From positions 92,428,401 through 92,492,400 of the forward strand of contig CM036162.1 of NCBI GenBank assembly GCA_020631735.1: DNA of 64,000 nucleotides, written 5' to 3'. The notes below the pieces were generated by a model that was given only the letters and a program-made list of their open reading frames with translations, was not told where the DNA came from and made no database searches. The stretch is from Saccharum officinarum (taxonomy: Eukaryota; Streptophyta; Magnoliopsida; Poales; Poaceae). Of the stretch, positions 1 through 11,812 are shown in pieces; position 1 is the first letter of the stretch; every line of letters begins with the position of its first letter. The translations under genes were made by a program, and so were the position numbers.

Positions 1-365
1 GACGACTGTTCTGCGTCTCTAATCTTCACAATGTACACCCAGCAAAAACCAAATACATAGAGGCACAGTAATGTCGTAGAGAATACAAACATATAGAAGA
101 ACCGATAATTGCGCTGCAGCAGATAAACATGCAGTTAGCACCAAATAACAAAAGCTGCTGTTAATTACAAAGAAATCCACCGAGCAATCTGCAGATAACA
201 AAACTGGATACGATATCAAAATGCTGAGATATATCTTCAGATAACAATACTGGATGAATATTGAACAGATGAGCAATCTTCTGATAACACTACTGGATAC
301 AAGATTTAACTGTAATGCATATTGCAACAACAATGTTAAACTATTCAAGGCATTCCCAAACTTAC

Positions 366-3300
366 CAATCCTATGCATTGCCCAACCCAAGGGCAGTGGT
401 GGTCAAAGTGTTCCACGCAGTTATTACAGATAGAACAGTGTGAGCATCGAGGTGGTCTGTACAGCATGCAGGTGTCACAGTATTTGACCTTCACAATGAC
501 CCCATTTACGATAACATCCTTTGTCCGTGGCAACCGCAATTGTTGCGGTGTCTGACCATTTCCAGCATCATTGATCATATCAATAGCTTCAGGTTCAGGA
601 GGATGGGTGTTACGAGGCACTATACCAGGATCTCTACCAGAGGTAAGAAGCAGCAGTGTCAAATCCTGGAAAACAAAAGAAATAAGGTTCAATCGAAGAA
701 AGGAGTACAGCAAACCACAGTGCCTCACATTGCTGATGGATTAATTTACTCACCAAAGCTTATTAATACCTTCAATGATAATCCTAATGCATAAAAAAAA
801 CTTATTTGCTTTGAGGTTTTCGATTGTCATCTAAGTAATATACCCTTTATCTTTTGCGCATGACATGTAAATGCTATCAGCCAACAACAGTAATATCTCC
901 ATAACCGCAACCCAGTGTGTTTCTAAGGGCTTTCCGTAAAACTTCTATAGATTTTGACTCTTTCGTTTGTTGCTTAACCTGGGAGAGTTGTTCCACATTG
1001 CTGATATTTAACAATGAATTACAGTAAAGAGGAAATGGGTCCAAAGAACCATCATTCATGTAGGACAGACTAACCACAGAGCTACTCACACCACTCCATT
1101 AGATTGGGATGCAAAACAACCATCATTCCGATGGCGGCTATAGTTACAGCTTCATCTTGTCCACAATCTTTAAATTAGTTGTAAAAGAAAATAAACTAGT
1201 TATACTACAGAAATGGTTGTCTGTTTTAATGATGCATCACCTAGTATTAGCATCATCTAGCAGTTTGCGGCCATGATGCCCATGTTAAGGTCATTAGTTG
1301 TGGTTACATTTTTTTTATGATCATCTTGGACACCTTTATTCTTCTTAATATAAGGAACTAGTTATAGTAGGAGATGAAAGGATGATTCTCTTCTAAAATT
1401 TACAGATGCCATAATCAAGATGCATCTCCAGGTATTAGCAACTGGTATAACTGCATCCATTTAGCGCGAACAACCTAACAGCACTATTTGGGATCTAAAA
1501 GCTCACCATCACAAGGGGTTCAACTGCTACAACTCTGAAAAAATTGGAATTCAAACATCAAAAAATGAGGATTAAATAAAATCTGTGGCATGACAGCAGA
1601 TTTACAGCAATGAACTAACATAAAAAAAATAGGACCACCCCATGTATTAACAATTTGCTTGCTGTACACTGCCATAGTCTGATTTATCCAGAACATCCAA
1701 TTATCAAGCAAGAGAACACGGCTATAACTGCCATATGAAATAACTAACTGCAGACAAGCTTCCACAGAATTCCTTGAAAAAGTTTAGAAAGCACAACACT
1801 TACGTATATTGTGAAGACAATCACTATGACCATAACTGAAACTCCCCAATGATCAGGAAAGTCATTGATAAGATGTCTGGCCACAAATATACAGAAGACC
1901 ACCACTGGTGCAAGAACGAGGAATATGGTGAGAAACAAGGATCTCACATCAGGTCCAAATATGAACCGGCCTTGCAAGAAAAACTCCTGAAAAGAATATC
2001 AGCAAACTTAAATGGCATTGCAATTGTGAAACAGATGTATAAAAAAAAATAAAGCATCATGTAACATATGAAGGCGTTGAGTTTGAGAACATTTCATCCA
2101 TCAGATACCAAACAACAAAAATATCCACTCAACACTTCAGCTGTAAAATCTGCCATGGGAAATGAACATACAATACAAGAAAGATACTAGAAGGATCAAG
2201 GATATTGTATAAAGCAAAGAATTATAATGAACTAAACAAGCATCAGAACATGTCACAGTGTAAATTAGGATTCTGTTCACAGGGAAGATGTGCTGGGCAG
2301 GCTGACAGGCCCCATATAATGCTTTCTGGAAGTTAGCCAGGTAAATTCTCTAATTAATTGTAAACTTGAAGCTAATTTGCTATCCAAAAGCCAAGGGATA
2401 CTAAACACTGGCAGGGAAGAAGTTGTGCCTAACTACCAGAAAGAACAAATTACAGATGCTTCACAACAGTTGCATGAGTAAACACATGGCCAGTAAGCAG
2501 CAGACAATAAATGTTAAGTCTCAGACAATAAAACACAATACTAGCTGCCTGGGAACATAGTCATAGACCATCTCATAAGAAGCCCCAATAGCTCGTAAAC
2601 AGAGTCCTGAGGCTATAATCTGAGAAAGAGGACTGGTACATATCATTGATTGAGGATGTCAGCTTGCACCCAATTGGACAATCTAGAGTAGCAAAATGGG
2701 TGGGGAAACAGGAAAGAAAAGGGATGGATGAAAGGAGGTTCTGCCCGATAAACATCACAGCTTATTCAACAGATGGTGAGCTCAGGTACATACATCAGGT
2801 TATGGTACATACATCAGGTTATGACTCGGCCTGCTGAAATTATGCTCAAGGGCCAGTAAAGCTGATTCCATCTAGCAAGTTAAGTTTCAAACAATGAACA
2901 GATGGTGATTCCCCATAGATGAATAAAAAGTATCCCTCAAAGAACAGGTGACAATTCCCCACACGTGAATAAAAAGTATCCCAGTTCCCCCTAAATGGAC
3001 AAAATGGTTTTTTTGAATGAAAAGTATCCCTGCTCTTTGTAAACAGCTATAAGGGCATTTCTATAAATTAGACCAACATCATCAGTACCCCAATGATTTC
3101 CCCCAAAATGGTAGGCATGCACATCACCAACCTAAGTATTTTGTTATTCTGCTCAATGCCTAGAAGCCATATTTTCCCACCAAACACCGAAACCTGATCG
3201 ACATGCCACAAAGAGATAAACCATCTGTACCTCATAAACTAAGTGTAGTGTCCAATGAAAAGGAAGCCTTTGCTCCACCTAGTTTCAATCCATGTTTTAT

Positions 3301-4262
3301 AATTCATTCCAGAACTGTTCAGAAGTTACATCAATTAAAGTAATCTTTCATCACAAGAGCTAGTATGTCCTGCCCAGACTGATACTACAAGTATGGAAGG
3401 CAACTGTTGTACTGGATGTTGTCAGCGTAATGTTCAAATTAGATAAAGCATGTGCTCTTCCTAGTTTCGAACCACATTTCACGATTAATTCCAGAAGAGT
3501 GTAATAGCTGCAAGAAGTCCAAAAACTGAAAACCAGTGAATTTTACCGTTATATGCAATCTATTGTGGCCATACAATTTGATCAACAGAAGAAAATACAA
3601 AATCATGTTGTGATGCATATTCCCATTATGATACCCAATAGGCCAATACAAAGGAAATAAAAACCATTTCTTGTCTTCTATGATGCTCGAGATTGCCCAA
3701 GCCTGAAGCGCTAAGCTACAAGGAAAAGGAGACAGATGGATAGCGCTTGGTGTCTATCAAAGCAAACAGGTTCCCATATGAGAGAAAGGGAAACTAGATT
3801 CCAAGCTGGCACAAGTTCGAAGGCACAGAAAGTTGTTCTGCATGTTTGGTACCATCCAGTCGCATTTTCACGATTAGGTAAACACTAAAACATACGAAGT
3901 GGCATCAACATATTCAACAATCCAAAATTCCATCTACTAAAGTGACTAAACCCCTACATTTCAAGCACAGGATCACACAGACCGCAGGCACCTGAACCTA
4001 ACGCACAACCGCAGCATCTAATTTTCACACCACTCGTGCAGAATCGCATCAGGGTCCCTACCGTCTTCTCACAAAACCCTTGCTAATCACGGTACCCCCA
4101 GATCCAGATGCACTGTTCATAGGCACACAAAATCCAACACCAGGAGTTAGAGAAACAGAGAGAGCGAGAGCTTACGTTGCTTCCTCGCCAGACTTGGTAA
4201 ACCCTAGGCTGCTCTCCGGCAGCGTCGGCTCCCCCGCCGCCTCGGGACGGCGGCCCGTACAT
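366..4262 (-). CDS. DHHC-type protein S-acyltransferase, 5' part (exons 1-3)
   Basis: Family role: a membrane enzyme that transfers palmitate from acyl-CoA to cysteines of target proteins. Visible coding exons on the minus strand are 4262-4176, 1986-1804 and 665-366, together 190 codons; donors GTAAGC, GTAAGT, GTAAGT and CAG acceptors keep the frame. The ATG at 4262 is the first ATG of the GC-rich leader and starts MYGPPS. Residues 20-29 read [10 protein letters not shown], then [12 protein letters not shown], as in the plant PAT subfamily. Two membrane helices fall at about 46-65 and 78-97, the DPG motif at 102-104, and the zinc-binding cysteine-rich domain from C153 with the catalytic DHHC at 178-181. 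Residue 176 is His where plant relatives usually have Arg. The next exon (NYRFF region) is not in the window, so the gene runs off the left edge; positions 1-365 are intron. Introns of about 2.2 and 1.1 kb contain nothing else I recognise. Confidence 0.93.
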
Positions 4263-4720
4263 CTCCAGCTCCCTCCCGCCGCAGCACCTCCACTGAGCCC
4301 GAACCCCGAACGCTTAGCTCGGCACAGCTTGCACAGCCTCCTCCTCCTCCTCCTCTGGCGCCCCTCTCCGACCGCGCAAGCAGCAAACTCCGAGATCTCC
4401 CGAACCGAGCGCACCACCTGCCGCCTCGGAGCCGCACCTCCGGTGCCCACGGCCGCCGTCGAGTCGTACCGGGGTAGACCGAGGAGGGAGAGCGCGGACG
4501 ATGCGATGGCGCGGCTGAATGGCGAGGCAAAACGGCGGATGTGCGCGAAAACGGAGAAGACAAGTCCCCTCGCTCCAGCACTCGCGAGAGAAATGCGCCT
4601 GGGGAGTGGGGTGGGGAGCACGCACGGCCTCGCCTCGGGGTACACGGAGGCGTGCGCGTAGCAGCGGGCGGTGTGCCACCGTGTCAGCGAGTAGTAGGGC
4701 CGGGAAGTTTATAGTTTACG
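4263..4720 (-). promoter_or_regulatory. Core promoter and GC-rich 5' leader of the DHHC gene
   Basis: Reading the minus strand, a TATAAAC box lies at 4713-4707. A start of transcription about 30 bp downstream would give a leader of roughly 415 nt. The leader is GC-rich, holds a (CTC)n run near 4337-4353 and has no ATG before 4262, so scanning ribosomes would meet the annotated start first. Transcription start is inferred, not seen. Confidence 0.6.
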
Positions 4721-4809
4721 TGTGGGATCCACTTGGCAGCGGGACAGTGCGCGCATGTTGTGCGCTCGCGCGTCCGTAAATCGAGTGGGTCTGTGACTTT
4801 TTCCGTTCT

Positions 4810-5032
4810 GGCTGGGTTGAGTTCCATTAAAAAGTGCACCATGCAAAAAAAATCTGTTACTAAATATGGATAAAATCAAAAACTAATTGCACAGTTTTGG
4901 TTGTACTTTGCGAGACGAACATTTTGAGTCTAATTAGTCAACCGTTAGACAATTATTACCAAATATAAACGAAATGCTACAGTATCGATACAACGAATTT
5001 TGACACTCTAAGTTTGCTAACTAAACACAGCC
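4810..5032. mobile_element. PIF/Tourist-like MITE
   Basis: The ends are inverted repeats (GGCTGGGTTGAGTT against AACTAAACACAGCC). The interior carries the grass signature words of this family: AAACTAATTGCACAGTTT, TTTGCGAGACGAA and CGAAATGCTACAGT. The trinucleotide TCT flanks both sides, a possible target duplication. Related copies lie at 23565-23811, 23814-24050, 24462-24705 and 40031-40273. Confidence 0.75.
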
Positions 5033-5789
5033 TCTGCGAGCAGTTGGTGAACGGAGCGTCCGGGAAGGCGTGCTACTCGTTTGACCGGGTTTAAGCATGG
5101 CTGATCGGAGATTTTTGACAATGACACGAAGAAATGTTTGATAATGCACTGCGGCGCGGTGTTTTCTTCCCACTTGCAGGTTGCAGCTGGATTTGTCAAC
5201 TAAGTTTTTTTTTCTTTGTTGAAACTTTAGTTCATCAGATGTCGATGAATGGTCGACATGGCCTAATAATAATCAATAAACAGCATTTTTAATTATATAC
5301 TCTGTGTCCTTGAATACATTAATTCTTGATCTATTCTAAGTTAATTTTGTTTAACAAGATTTGTAGAAAAAAGTATAAATATTTACGATACCAAATAAGC
5401 ATATTATGAAAATATAATTTATGATGTATCTAATAATACTAAATTTGATGTCATAAATCTTGATGATTTTTTTTGTAAATTCAGTTAAACTTGAAAATGT
5501 TTGACTTCAGACAACTCTATAAATTGATTTATTCGGCATGGAAGGAGTAAATAGATTGGCAATCGTAACACATGATTTTTATGTATCTATGGATGTAGTG
5601 ACCCTTTGAATATCTTTATTTGTAAACCTTTCTATTTGCAACCAGAGCAACCAATCAATGATACATGTGGATGCTATAGTAGTGCTAAAGGTTACTACTC
5701 ATTTGTATAAGTGACACATGTGAATATGAGTTTGTTTGCCTTTTATAACTTTTTCATTTACCATGTAAATCTTGGCGTGGAGAAGTATA
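5033..5789. other. AT-rich intergenic DNA, nothing recognised
   Basis: Short ORFs only, no splice-consistent coding signal and no clear repeat ends. A segment around 5290-5560 reads like a decayed Stowaway-type MITE, but no paired ends were found. Confidence 0.4.
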
Positions 5790-6021
5790 GGGCACGTTTG
5801 GTTCCTAGGTGAGATTGCTTCACCTAACTGGCATAGACTCCAGAAGGCTTGCTCAGCCAGGAGAGCAATTTTGGCTCGCCGCAGGAAGCAAGGGAAAAAG
5901 TTAGCAATCCTTTGTTAGCAAAAGAACCGAGACAAGCTAGCAAAGTTTCCAAACACAGCAGCAGCATCAAATCCTTTCTCAACAAGGTTGGACGAGGATT
6001 GGGTGAGAAACCAAACACGCC
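5790..6021. mobile_element. MITE with GGCACGTTTGGTT ends
   Basis: The left end GGCACGTTTGGTTCC pairs with the right end GAAACCAAACACGCC. The interior has no coding capacity. The family was not identified and the target duplication is unclear. Confidence 0.5.
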
Positions 6022-6668
6022 TGAAGGTTTCTTGGTATGTGATGGTACAATAATAATTAGGGATTTTAGATAAGTTTGTATGAATTTCTATATAACTCAA
6101 TATAAATCATTTTTATTTATTAGTAGTGATTATAGCAAATGAATTTGAAATTGTCCTCTTGTCTTTATAGAATGAATCAGTACGATGGTACCTTTTTGAA
6201 ACAAAGCCATCACGAATTCACGATGCTATCTTTGTACGTAAAGCAATATCTTTATCAATGCCCATGTTTTCTTGAAACATCAAACATTACTATATATATA
6301 TATATGTAAAGACTTTGTTTCGACCGTGCGTGCGGTCGTCAACTCGCACGCACGCTCCTCCCGCCGTCGATCCAACATCCGAGGTCTGGCGGTGTTCTCG
6401 CGTTTTCTACTCAACCCGCACCGCTCATCCTGTGATGGGTCCAACCTCCCCTCCTTATCATCCTTTCGTTCCCATCCATTTCTTTCGTTCCCCATCCATT
6501 CCTTCCTTTCTCCTCTCTCTCCCTCCCTCCGATCTCAGCGACCGGAGGCTCACCGCACGCTGACCCGTTTCCCGCCGATCTCGTCGACCGGAGGCCCTCG
6601 CCGCCGGCGACACCCACCCACCCTCCCTTTCTCCAACCACTTGCCCCCGCCCCTCCGCTCGATGTGCG

Positions 6669-6779
6669 ATGGAGGCGGCCTTCGACGCCTACTTCTGCTA
6701 TGCGAATCTGGACTGCGACGACCGGATCCTGCCTAGCCCATCCTCGCATGGGCAGAGGCGACCAACCCCGTCAACCTGA
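6669..6779 (+). pseudogene. Possible EH-domain protein N-terminus fragment
   Basis: A short ORF begins with an ATG at 6669 and reads MEAAFDAYF, then NLDCDDRI, before losing similarity and stopping at 6777. The pattern resembles the first EF-hand loop of plant EPS15/Pan1-like EH-domain endocytosis proteins (AFDAYF..ADLDGDGRI). Two acidic loop positions are kept and the Gly is lost. It sits in a GC-rich segment (6320-6830) with pyrimidine-rich leader-like sequence. Only about 17 residues are comparable, so this is tentative. Confidence 0.3.
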
Positions 6780-6832
6780 GACTCCCACGCAAACTCTAGC
6801 CAGCTAGCTAGCTAGCCACCCAACCAGGTCCA

Positions 6833-7054
6833 ATGGCGGAGGACAACGGCGACAGGGACCACCACCACCACCAGCCGGCCGCCGCGGCGTCAGGTGGCGC
6901 CGAGGTGGAGGGGCGCAGCAGGGAGCGTCAAGCTCTTTCATGAGGCAGGTACCGAAGCAGGTGTCGGAGGCCGAGCTTGCCGCCTTGTTCCGCGGTGTCG
7001 CCCTCGTCGATGAGGTCACCGTCATCCGTGATAGGGCCACCAGGGTCTCGCGAG
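6833..7054 (+). pseudogene. CELF/BRUNO-like RNA-binding protein, exon 1 fragment
   Basis: An ATG at 6833 starts MAEDNGDRDHHHHQP, a Gly/Ala-rich leader typical of the plant CELF/BRUNO-like proteins with RRM domains. The continuation shifts frame twice by one base. GSVKLF is read from about 6921 in the second frame, and QVPKQVSEAELAALF with EVTVIRDRATRVSRG in the third, from 6946. The last part is the start of RRM1, a domain that binds U/G-rich RNA. The exon ends at 7054 in a GT donor where intact relatives also have an intron. No second exon (the CCFLICPSREEA region) follows, so this is a non-functional genomic fragment. Extra bases near 6911-6914 and in the TTT at 6936-6938 explain the shifts. 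Confidence 0.75.
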
Positions 7055-8070
7055 GTCTGGATCCGTACGCCTCCCTCCCTCCTACCTTTTCATTTGTCAA
7101 ATTCCTTCGCCCTCCCTCGCTGCAATGGGACGCCCCATGTGGGGGCGGGGCCAACGGGTTCTCAGGATCTAGGGCGTTGCTTCGCTTGGGACAAGCTGGA
7201 TAGGGGAGACGGAGGTGTGCTGTCTCCGTCCGCCGGTCCGCCTCTCGGGATGGATTCCTTGCTTTGGAGGGCTCGACTTTGTGGGTGTTGAGCTTGTTCG
7301 TGGGTGTTTCTGCAGGGCCTAAAAACTAGAGGATCTCATCATTCACTGGGAATTTGGTTGATTTAGCAGCGATCCTGTGCAATGGGTGACCTGATGCGTT
7401 CACCAATTGATGGCTGATTTACCAGTTGATGGAATGACCGTATGAGTGTATGATGATTTAGGTTTCAGATCATTGCGTAGGACTCTTGTTCAGCTCTGGT
7501 AATCATTGTTGCTACTGCTCATAGACAAAGGTACGGAAGTTGTTTGCAACATATATTGAACAATTTGTTCAGTAGAACACATCAAGTCAAGAATAAGCCA
7601 ATTGAAAGGGAGTTGTGTATATATGTATCTTTTATCAGTTCAGAAGACCGTAAAGACAGGCTAAATTAGCAATGACTAAAAAAAGCTTCAGTTATTGAAA
7701 TGGCCATGAACCCATGGTAATTGGATGTTTCAGTTAATGCAGAGTTGTAGACTGGCATCCTTATGTTGCGTCTTTTGTTTAGTAACAACTTTTGTTACAG
7801 GATATATGTCTTTATTTAGTAATCAGCACTGGACTTCCTGAGTAATAACTTTTATTATAGGATATGTGTCTTTGTTTCTGTACCTGTATTTCTTGATGTT
7901 GTTATATTTGAGAACGTACAATACATATAGCCAGGATATGAAAATTAAAATGATCAGTGCAAAGCTGTATCATCCTTGCTTGTAGTTTCTGTTGTAGTGT
8001 AGCGGGTCTTGCGGGTTTTGCAATGTAGTTTGTTATGTCCTCGGAAAACTTGTCCGTAAAGTTTATAGTT
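7055..8070. other. No gene recognised; intron-like flank of the CELF fragment
   Basis: GC-rich up to about 7320, then AT-rich. It reads like retained intron DNA of the captured fragment. No second exon was found. Confidence 0.4.
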
Positions 8071-8071
8071 T

Positions 8072-8178
8072 AGCGGCTGGCCGCAAGCCCGCTAACAAAC
8101 TTTTTTGCGGCAAGCGATGCAGGTTAGCGGCCGGTTACAAGCCAGTTAACAAACTTTTTGCCGCAAGCCCGCTAACAA
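8072..8178. repeat. Short imperfect repeats of GCCGCAAGCCCGCTAACAA
   Basis: The phrase occurs in full at about 8080-8098 and 8160-8178. A diverged copy (GTTACAAGCCAGTTAACAA) lies between them, spaced by T-rich linkers and AGCGGC words. Its origin is unknown; it may be subterminal repeat sequence of a transposon. Confidence 0.6.
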
Positions 8179-8426
8179 CGTATGAAAATAATTCTACAAT
8201 TTGTGCTTTTATTTCTGTGATGCAGAATCTAGAATGTTTGCTCCTAGAATAACTGACCAGGGTGATTTCTGATTTTGCAATCTAGTGCATCTTTACGCAA
8301 CAGAGGATGCAGTGGTGTTTTAGAGCTGTTGTCTATGCATATTATGTGCTATTACTATATTATAAGTATTGTGCCAGAAATGTAGCTAGATTGCCCCTGC
8401 CCCAGCCCGCCGAGCCGCCCGAAGTG

Positions 8427-8723
8427 ATGCACCGGACGAGGGCCGTCGACTTCCTCGGGCGACGCACGCCCATCGTCTACTAGAACGACAACAGGCCTTG
8501 CCCGCTCCTCGCTATATATGAGCTCCCTTCCTCCCCTCGTTCGTCTTCGAACCCGTGTGAGTTTGCCGCGTGCCCGCGTTGTTCATGCCACCGGTGCGCG
8601 TGTGTGCAGGTAATGTGCTGCTGCTGAAGAACGTGATCAGCCTGAACCCTGACGAGGACAAGGTGTCGTAGCAGAAGTTGCTCTCGCTTGTGGTCGAGCT
8701 CCTCATCAATCAACATCGCTAGG
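8427..8723 (+). pseudogene. MINDY-family (DUF544) deubiquitinase fragment, two stops
   Basis: The frame starting at 8427 reads TRAVDFLGRRTPIVY, a stop, then NDNRPCPLLAI. This matches the catalytic-Cys region of MINDY ubiquitin hydrolases, normally ending Q-N-D-N-G-P-C. After an intron-like stretch (8518-8610), exon 2 begins at 8611 and reads NVLLLKNVISLNPDEDKVS, a stop, then QKLLSL. The split Cys codon across the junction is preserved, although the donor is no longer GT. Both stops are TAG where the family has Gln (CAG): 8481-8483 and 8669-8671. It is a dead genomic copy of two adjacent exons, in the fragment cluster with the CELF and DUF2301 pieces. Confidence 0.8.
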
Positions 8724-8852
8724 CAAGTTTGGTTCTAACTCTTGCGAGATCGGGTTTGTTATTGTTCGGGTCAATCAGTGCGAGAATGGTGTTGTGTTGA
8801 GATGCAGCAGCAGCTTGCGGGCTGGAATCTAGTAGTTAAGGTTGCGGGGTGT

Positions 8853-8985
8853 GATATTAAATTGCTTAACTAGTGATATTAAATTGCTTAACTAGTGATA
8901 TTAAATTTCTTAACTGATGATATTAGATTAACGGTGATATAAAATTTATTAACTAATGATAATTGCTTAACTAAATTATGTTTAG
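8853..8985. repeat. Tandem array of an about 22-bp AT-rich unit
   Basis: The unit GTGATATTAAATTGCTTAAC recurs at least three times nearly intact and then decays over two to three more copies (GATGATATTAG, GTGATATAAAAT, ATGATAATTGCTTAAC). Such minisatellites are common inside transposons. Confidence 0.75.
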
Positions 8986-9229
8986 CTAGGTTTTCATCTT
9001 TGGTCTGGATTAATTAACATTGTTATATGAAGTGTGTCACCATATTTGTGTACATTTTTACTTTGTGCTTGTGCAAAGTCGCTATATACTTTTGACTTTT
9101 TTTTGATTGTGTGTTTTTTCATAGTTTTCGCCCCTGATATTTGTTCTGCTAGAACAAGTAGAGCTCCAAGCAGACATGCATGTGGTGCTAGTTTTTGGGA
9201 GATATGTTGCTTAGTTGGCATTGCTTAGT

Positions 9230-10605
9230 TCAAACCAATACTATACTTGCTTTTTCAGAATACATAAATCGCCTATTTAGGAAGACAGTGTTGCCTAACG
9301 AATCAAACTTAAATTGCCTAAGAAAATGCAGCTGGTGTTAGATTTTATGGAGGTGTCAATAATCAGCATTAAGTGCTGAATGATTAGCAATTAGACACTG
9401 GTATTTGTACTGCACAGCAGCTGGTGTTAGGTTTTATGAAGCCTGATATTCCATTTTCTCGAGTTAGGAGGAGATTGGAAGGGGAGTGCTGACTAATGCA
9501 GGTGACATATTGTCGTTGACAGATAATTCTTTCCTTTCTTTTCTACTGTTATGCTGATCCTTTCTGTTCAGGTAATAGACCTTGGGATTACTTGAATGTT
9601 ATTGGCTTCCGTTGTATTAACCTTTTTCTATGCGCTCATCATGAGTAAGTCATCTATATTATTGGTATTATTGGTGTACTTTTTTTTGCACGCCATAAAT
9701 GAGTGAGTCATCTAGGGGCTGTGGGTTGCAAATGAACAATGACACTATACTTGCTTTTTAGAATAGAAAAATTGCCTATTTAAGAAGACATTGTTGCCTA
9801 ACGAATGACATTTAAATTGCCTAAAAATGCAGTTTTTTGCAGCCGGCTGCTGCTATTTTGGCTGCAAAATTAAACTAGATTTGTACTGTAGGTATAACTG
9901 CAAGAAGCTGCAGCCACAACCAAATAATTGTAGCCGAACAGGCTGATTATCCATATTTTCGTCATGTGAGTTTCTAATTTCTAAGCATACATGAAAATAC
10001 TGGATGGCGTACATGATTGAGCTAGTTGCCCTTGTTGTAAAGTCATATTGTAGGCATTTTAACTATAATATTTTTACTTCCTGCTATATACAAATGTAAT
10101 GATAACAGCTCTTTTTTTGTGCACACATTTTACAGGGATAGTTCATACAATGCCTAGAGGGCAGAGGTTTCATGGAGTGTGTACGCCAGCGTCCAAATAG
10201 CAACAACGAGGTATGATCACACATACGCAAAAGACAAACACAACCATTTTGTTAGGCAATTTAAGTCATTTTGTTAGGCCACAATGTGCTCCTAAATAGG
10301 CAATTTAGTCTTTTTGTTAGACAACAATGCATTTTACTAGGGGGCAAAATCTGCTGGTTCACATGTTGTTCATCAGGCTGAGGAAATTCATTACAGACAC
10401 TTGAGTGCAGAAGGTAGGATTGCCTGTCACATAATCCAAATCAAATGCATCTAAGAAATCATCTTCCAAAGCTGGTGGCAACTCATTAAGATCCATATTT
10501 AAGACCTGCATGCAAAACAATAAGTGTGTGTTACTATATTATGACAGCAGGCAACTTAGTCAAACCCATTAGGCAATAATATGGTACTAAATTAGGCAAA
10601 AAAGG
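9230..10605. repeat. Dispersed TTGCCTAA / TTAGGCAA motif region
   Basis: A block of about 75 bp around 9240-9315 (CTATACTTGC..GCCTATTTA..TTGCCTAACGAAT..AATTGCCTAA) is repeated at about 9745-9825. At 10250-10330 and 10545-10600 the motif appears in the opposite sense as GTTAGGCAAT. The inverted arrangement suggests subterminal repeats of a DNA transposon, but no termini were identified. No coding sequence is seen here. Confidence 0.55.
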
Positions 10606-10663
10606 CTAGCAACTTATGTAGTTTTGTTCAATACATGATTTTAATTTTGTTTCAGTACATGCT

Positions 10664-10765
10664 ATCAGTTTCATTCAATACATGCTATCAGCTTTTATTC
10701 AATATACATGCTATCAGCTTTTATTCAATATACATGCTATCAGCTTTGTTCATTACATACTATCA
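10664..10765. repeat. Tandem repeat, ATGCTATCAGC unit
   Basis: ACATGCTATCAGCTTT followed by TATTCAATA recurs about four times with slight length changes. Non-coding. Confidence 0.7.
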
Positions 10766-11569
10766 TCCATACTCAGTTTTTTAACTTAATGAATCTACTG
10801 TTCCTGTGTTTCCCCTTTCTTTGGAGAAAGATGAAATTTGAGGCTTGCTCGTCCTCAACTCAGTTGTTTTAAACCTTTTTGCTCAGATTCTCACTATGAT
10901 TTATGTGCTTATCCTGTCGTTCTTTTTAATTATAGGTGCGAGATCATCCAGCATCAAATTAAACATGTTATTATATCTATAGGAGCAACCATGTGCAGCG
11001 ACTAACACAAGAAGGTTTAATGCATCAAGATGTATATCTATAAGAGTGGTGCATGCAACATATATCCATTTTTACTAGTAAGAACATCTGGTAGTAAGAT
11101 GTGCAGGAAGAACATTAGTTAGGAACTGCACTACTGTTTGTGATGCAAGAGAGCTGAATTGCTTATGTAAAAGAATTGAATTGTTTATGTAAAAGAACTG
11201 AATTGCTTATCTATTAGAATCAGATCTGCTTATGCAGTAGAAACTGCGGTACTATCTGCTCATTAGGTGATGTAAAAGAACTAAATTGATTTGTAACAAC
11301 AGATCTGGTTGGTTCTAGTTTTTTTTGTGTTCAATGTGCAATTCTAGTGTCAGATAGGAAGCTAATAATATATTCTTGCATATCCGTACGTATAAGCTAT
11401 ATTTGGATGAATCTGCCTGTCTCTACTTTGGAATGATTCCGTTATTCTTGGATGAATCGGCCTGCCTCTATTTTTGGAATGAATCAGCTAGCCCATTGAT
11501 GATGGCCACAGTGTTCTGGAGGCTTGTTTTGCGTGTTCAAAAGGGCCCAAAAAGCCTTGTTTTGCAACA

Positions 11570-11762
11570 TTTTCCCACGCATATAGCTGGTGCCTGCCCC
11601 ACCTACCCAGAATGGAAAGTATTGTTTTGGCTGGTTGGTGGCTGAGGCTGATTTATTGTGAGAGAAAATACTGCTGGCTGGCTGGTGCTGGTGGCTGATG
11701 CTGAACTGGTGTGAGAGAAAAACTGCTGGCTGACTGGCAACCAGCTAGCCGAACAAGGCCAT
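11570..11762. mobile_element. hAT-type MITE remnant (GTGAGAGAAAA family)
   Basis: Contains the grass MITE words GGCTGGTTGG, TGTGAGAGAAAA, CTGCTGGCTG and GCCGAACAAGGCC, with an internal duplication. The ends are not clean. Confidence 0.5.
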
Positions 11763-11812
11763 TGTTTTTTAATTTTTTCTTAATTGGAGTGTACGTGCTA
11801 TAAGACTAACGC

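Noticed and set aside
19..390. 123-codon minus ORF continuing past the DHHC exon
   Set aside because: It starts inside exon 3 in a different use of the donor and reads intron DNA; no NYRFF-type continuation is present.
4172..4679. Alternative long minus ORFs at the DHHC gene start
   Set aside because: They rely on non-ATG starts; the only ATG in the leader (4262) opens the frame that splices correctly into exon 2.
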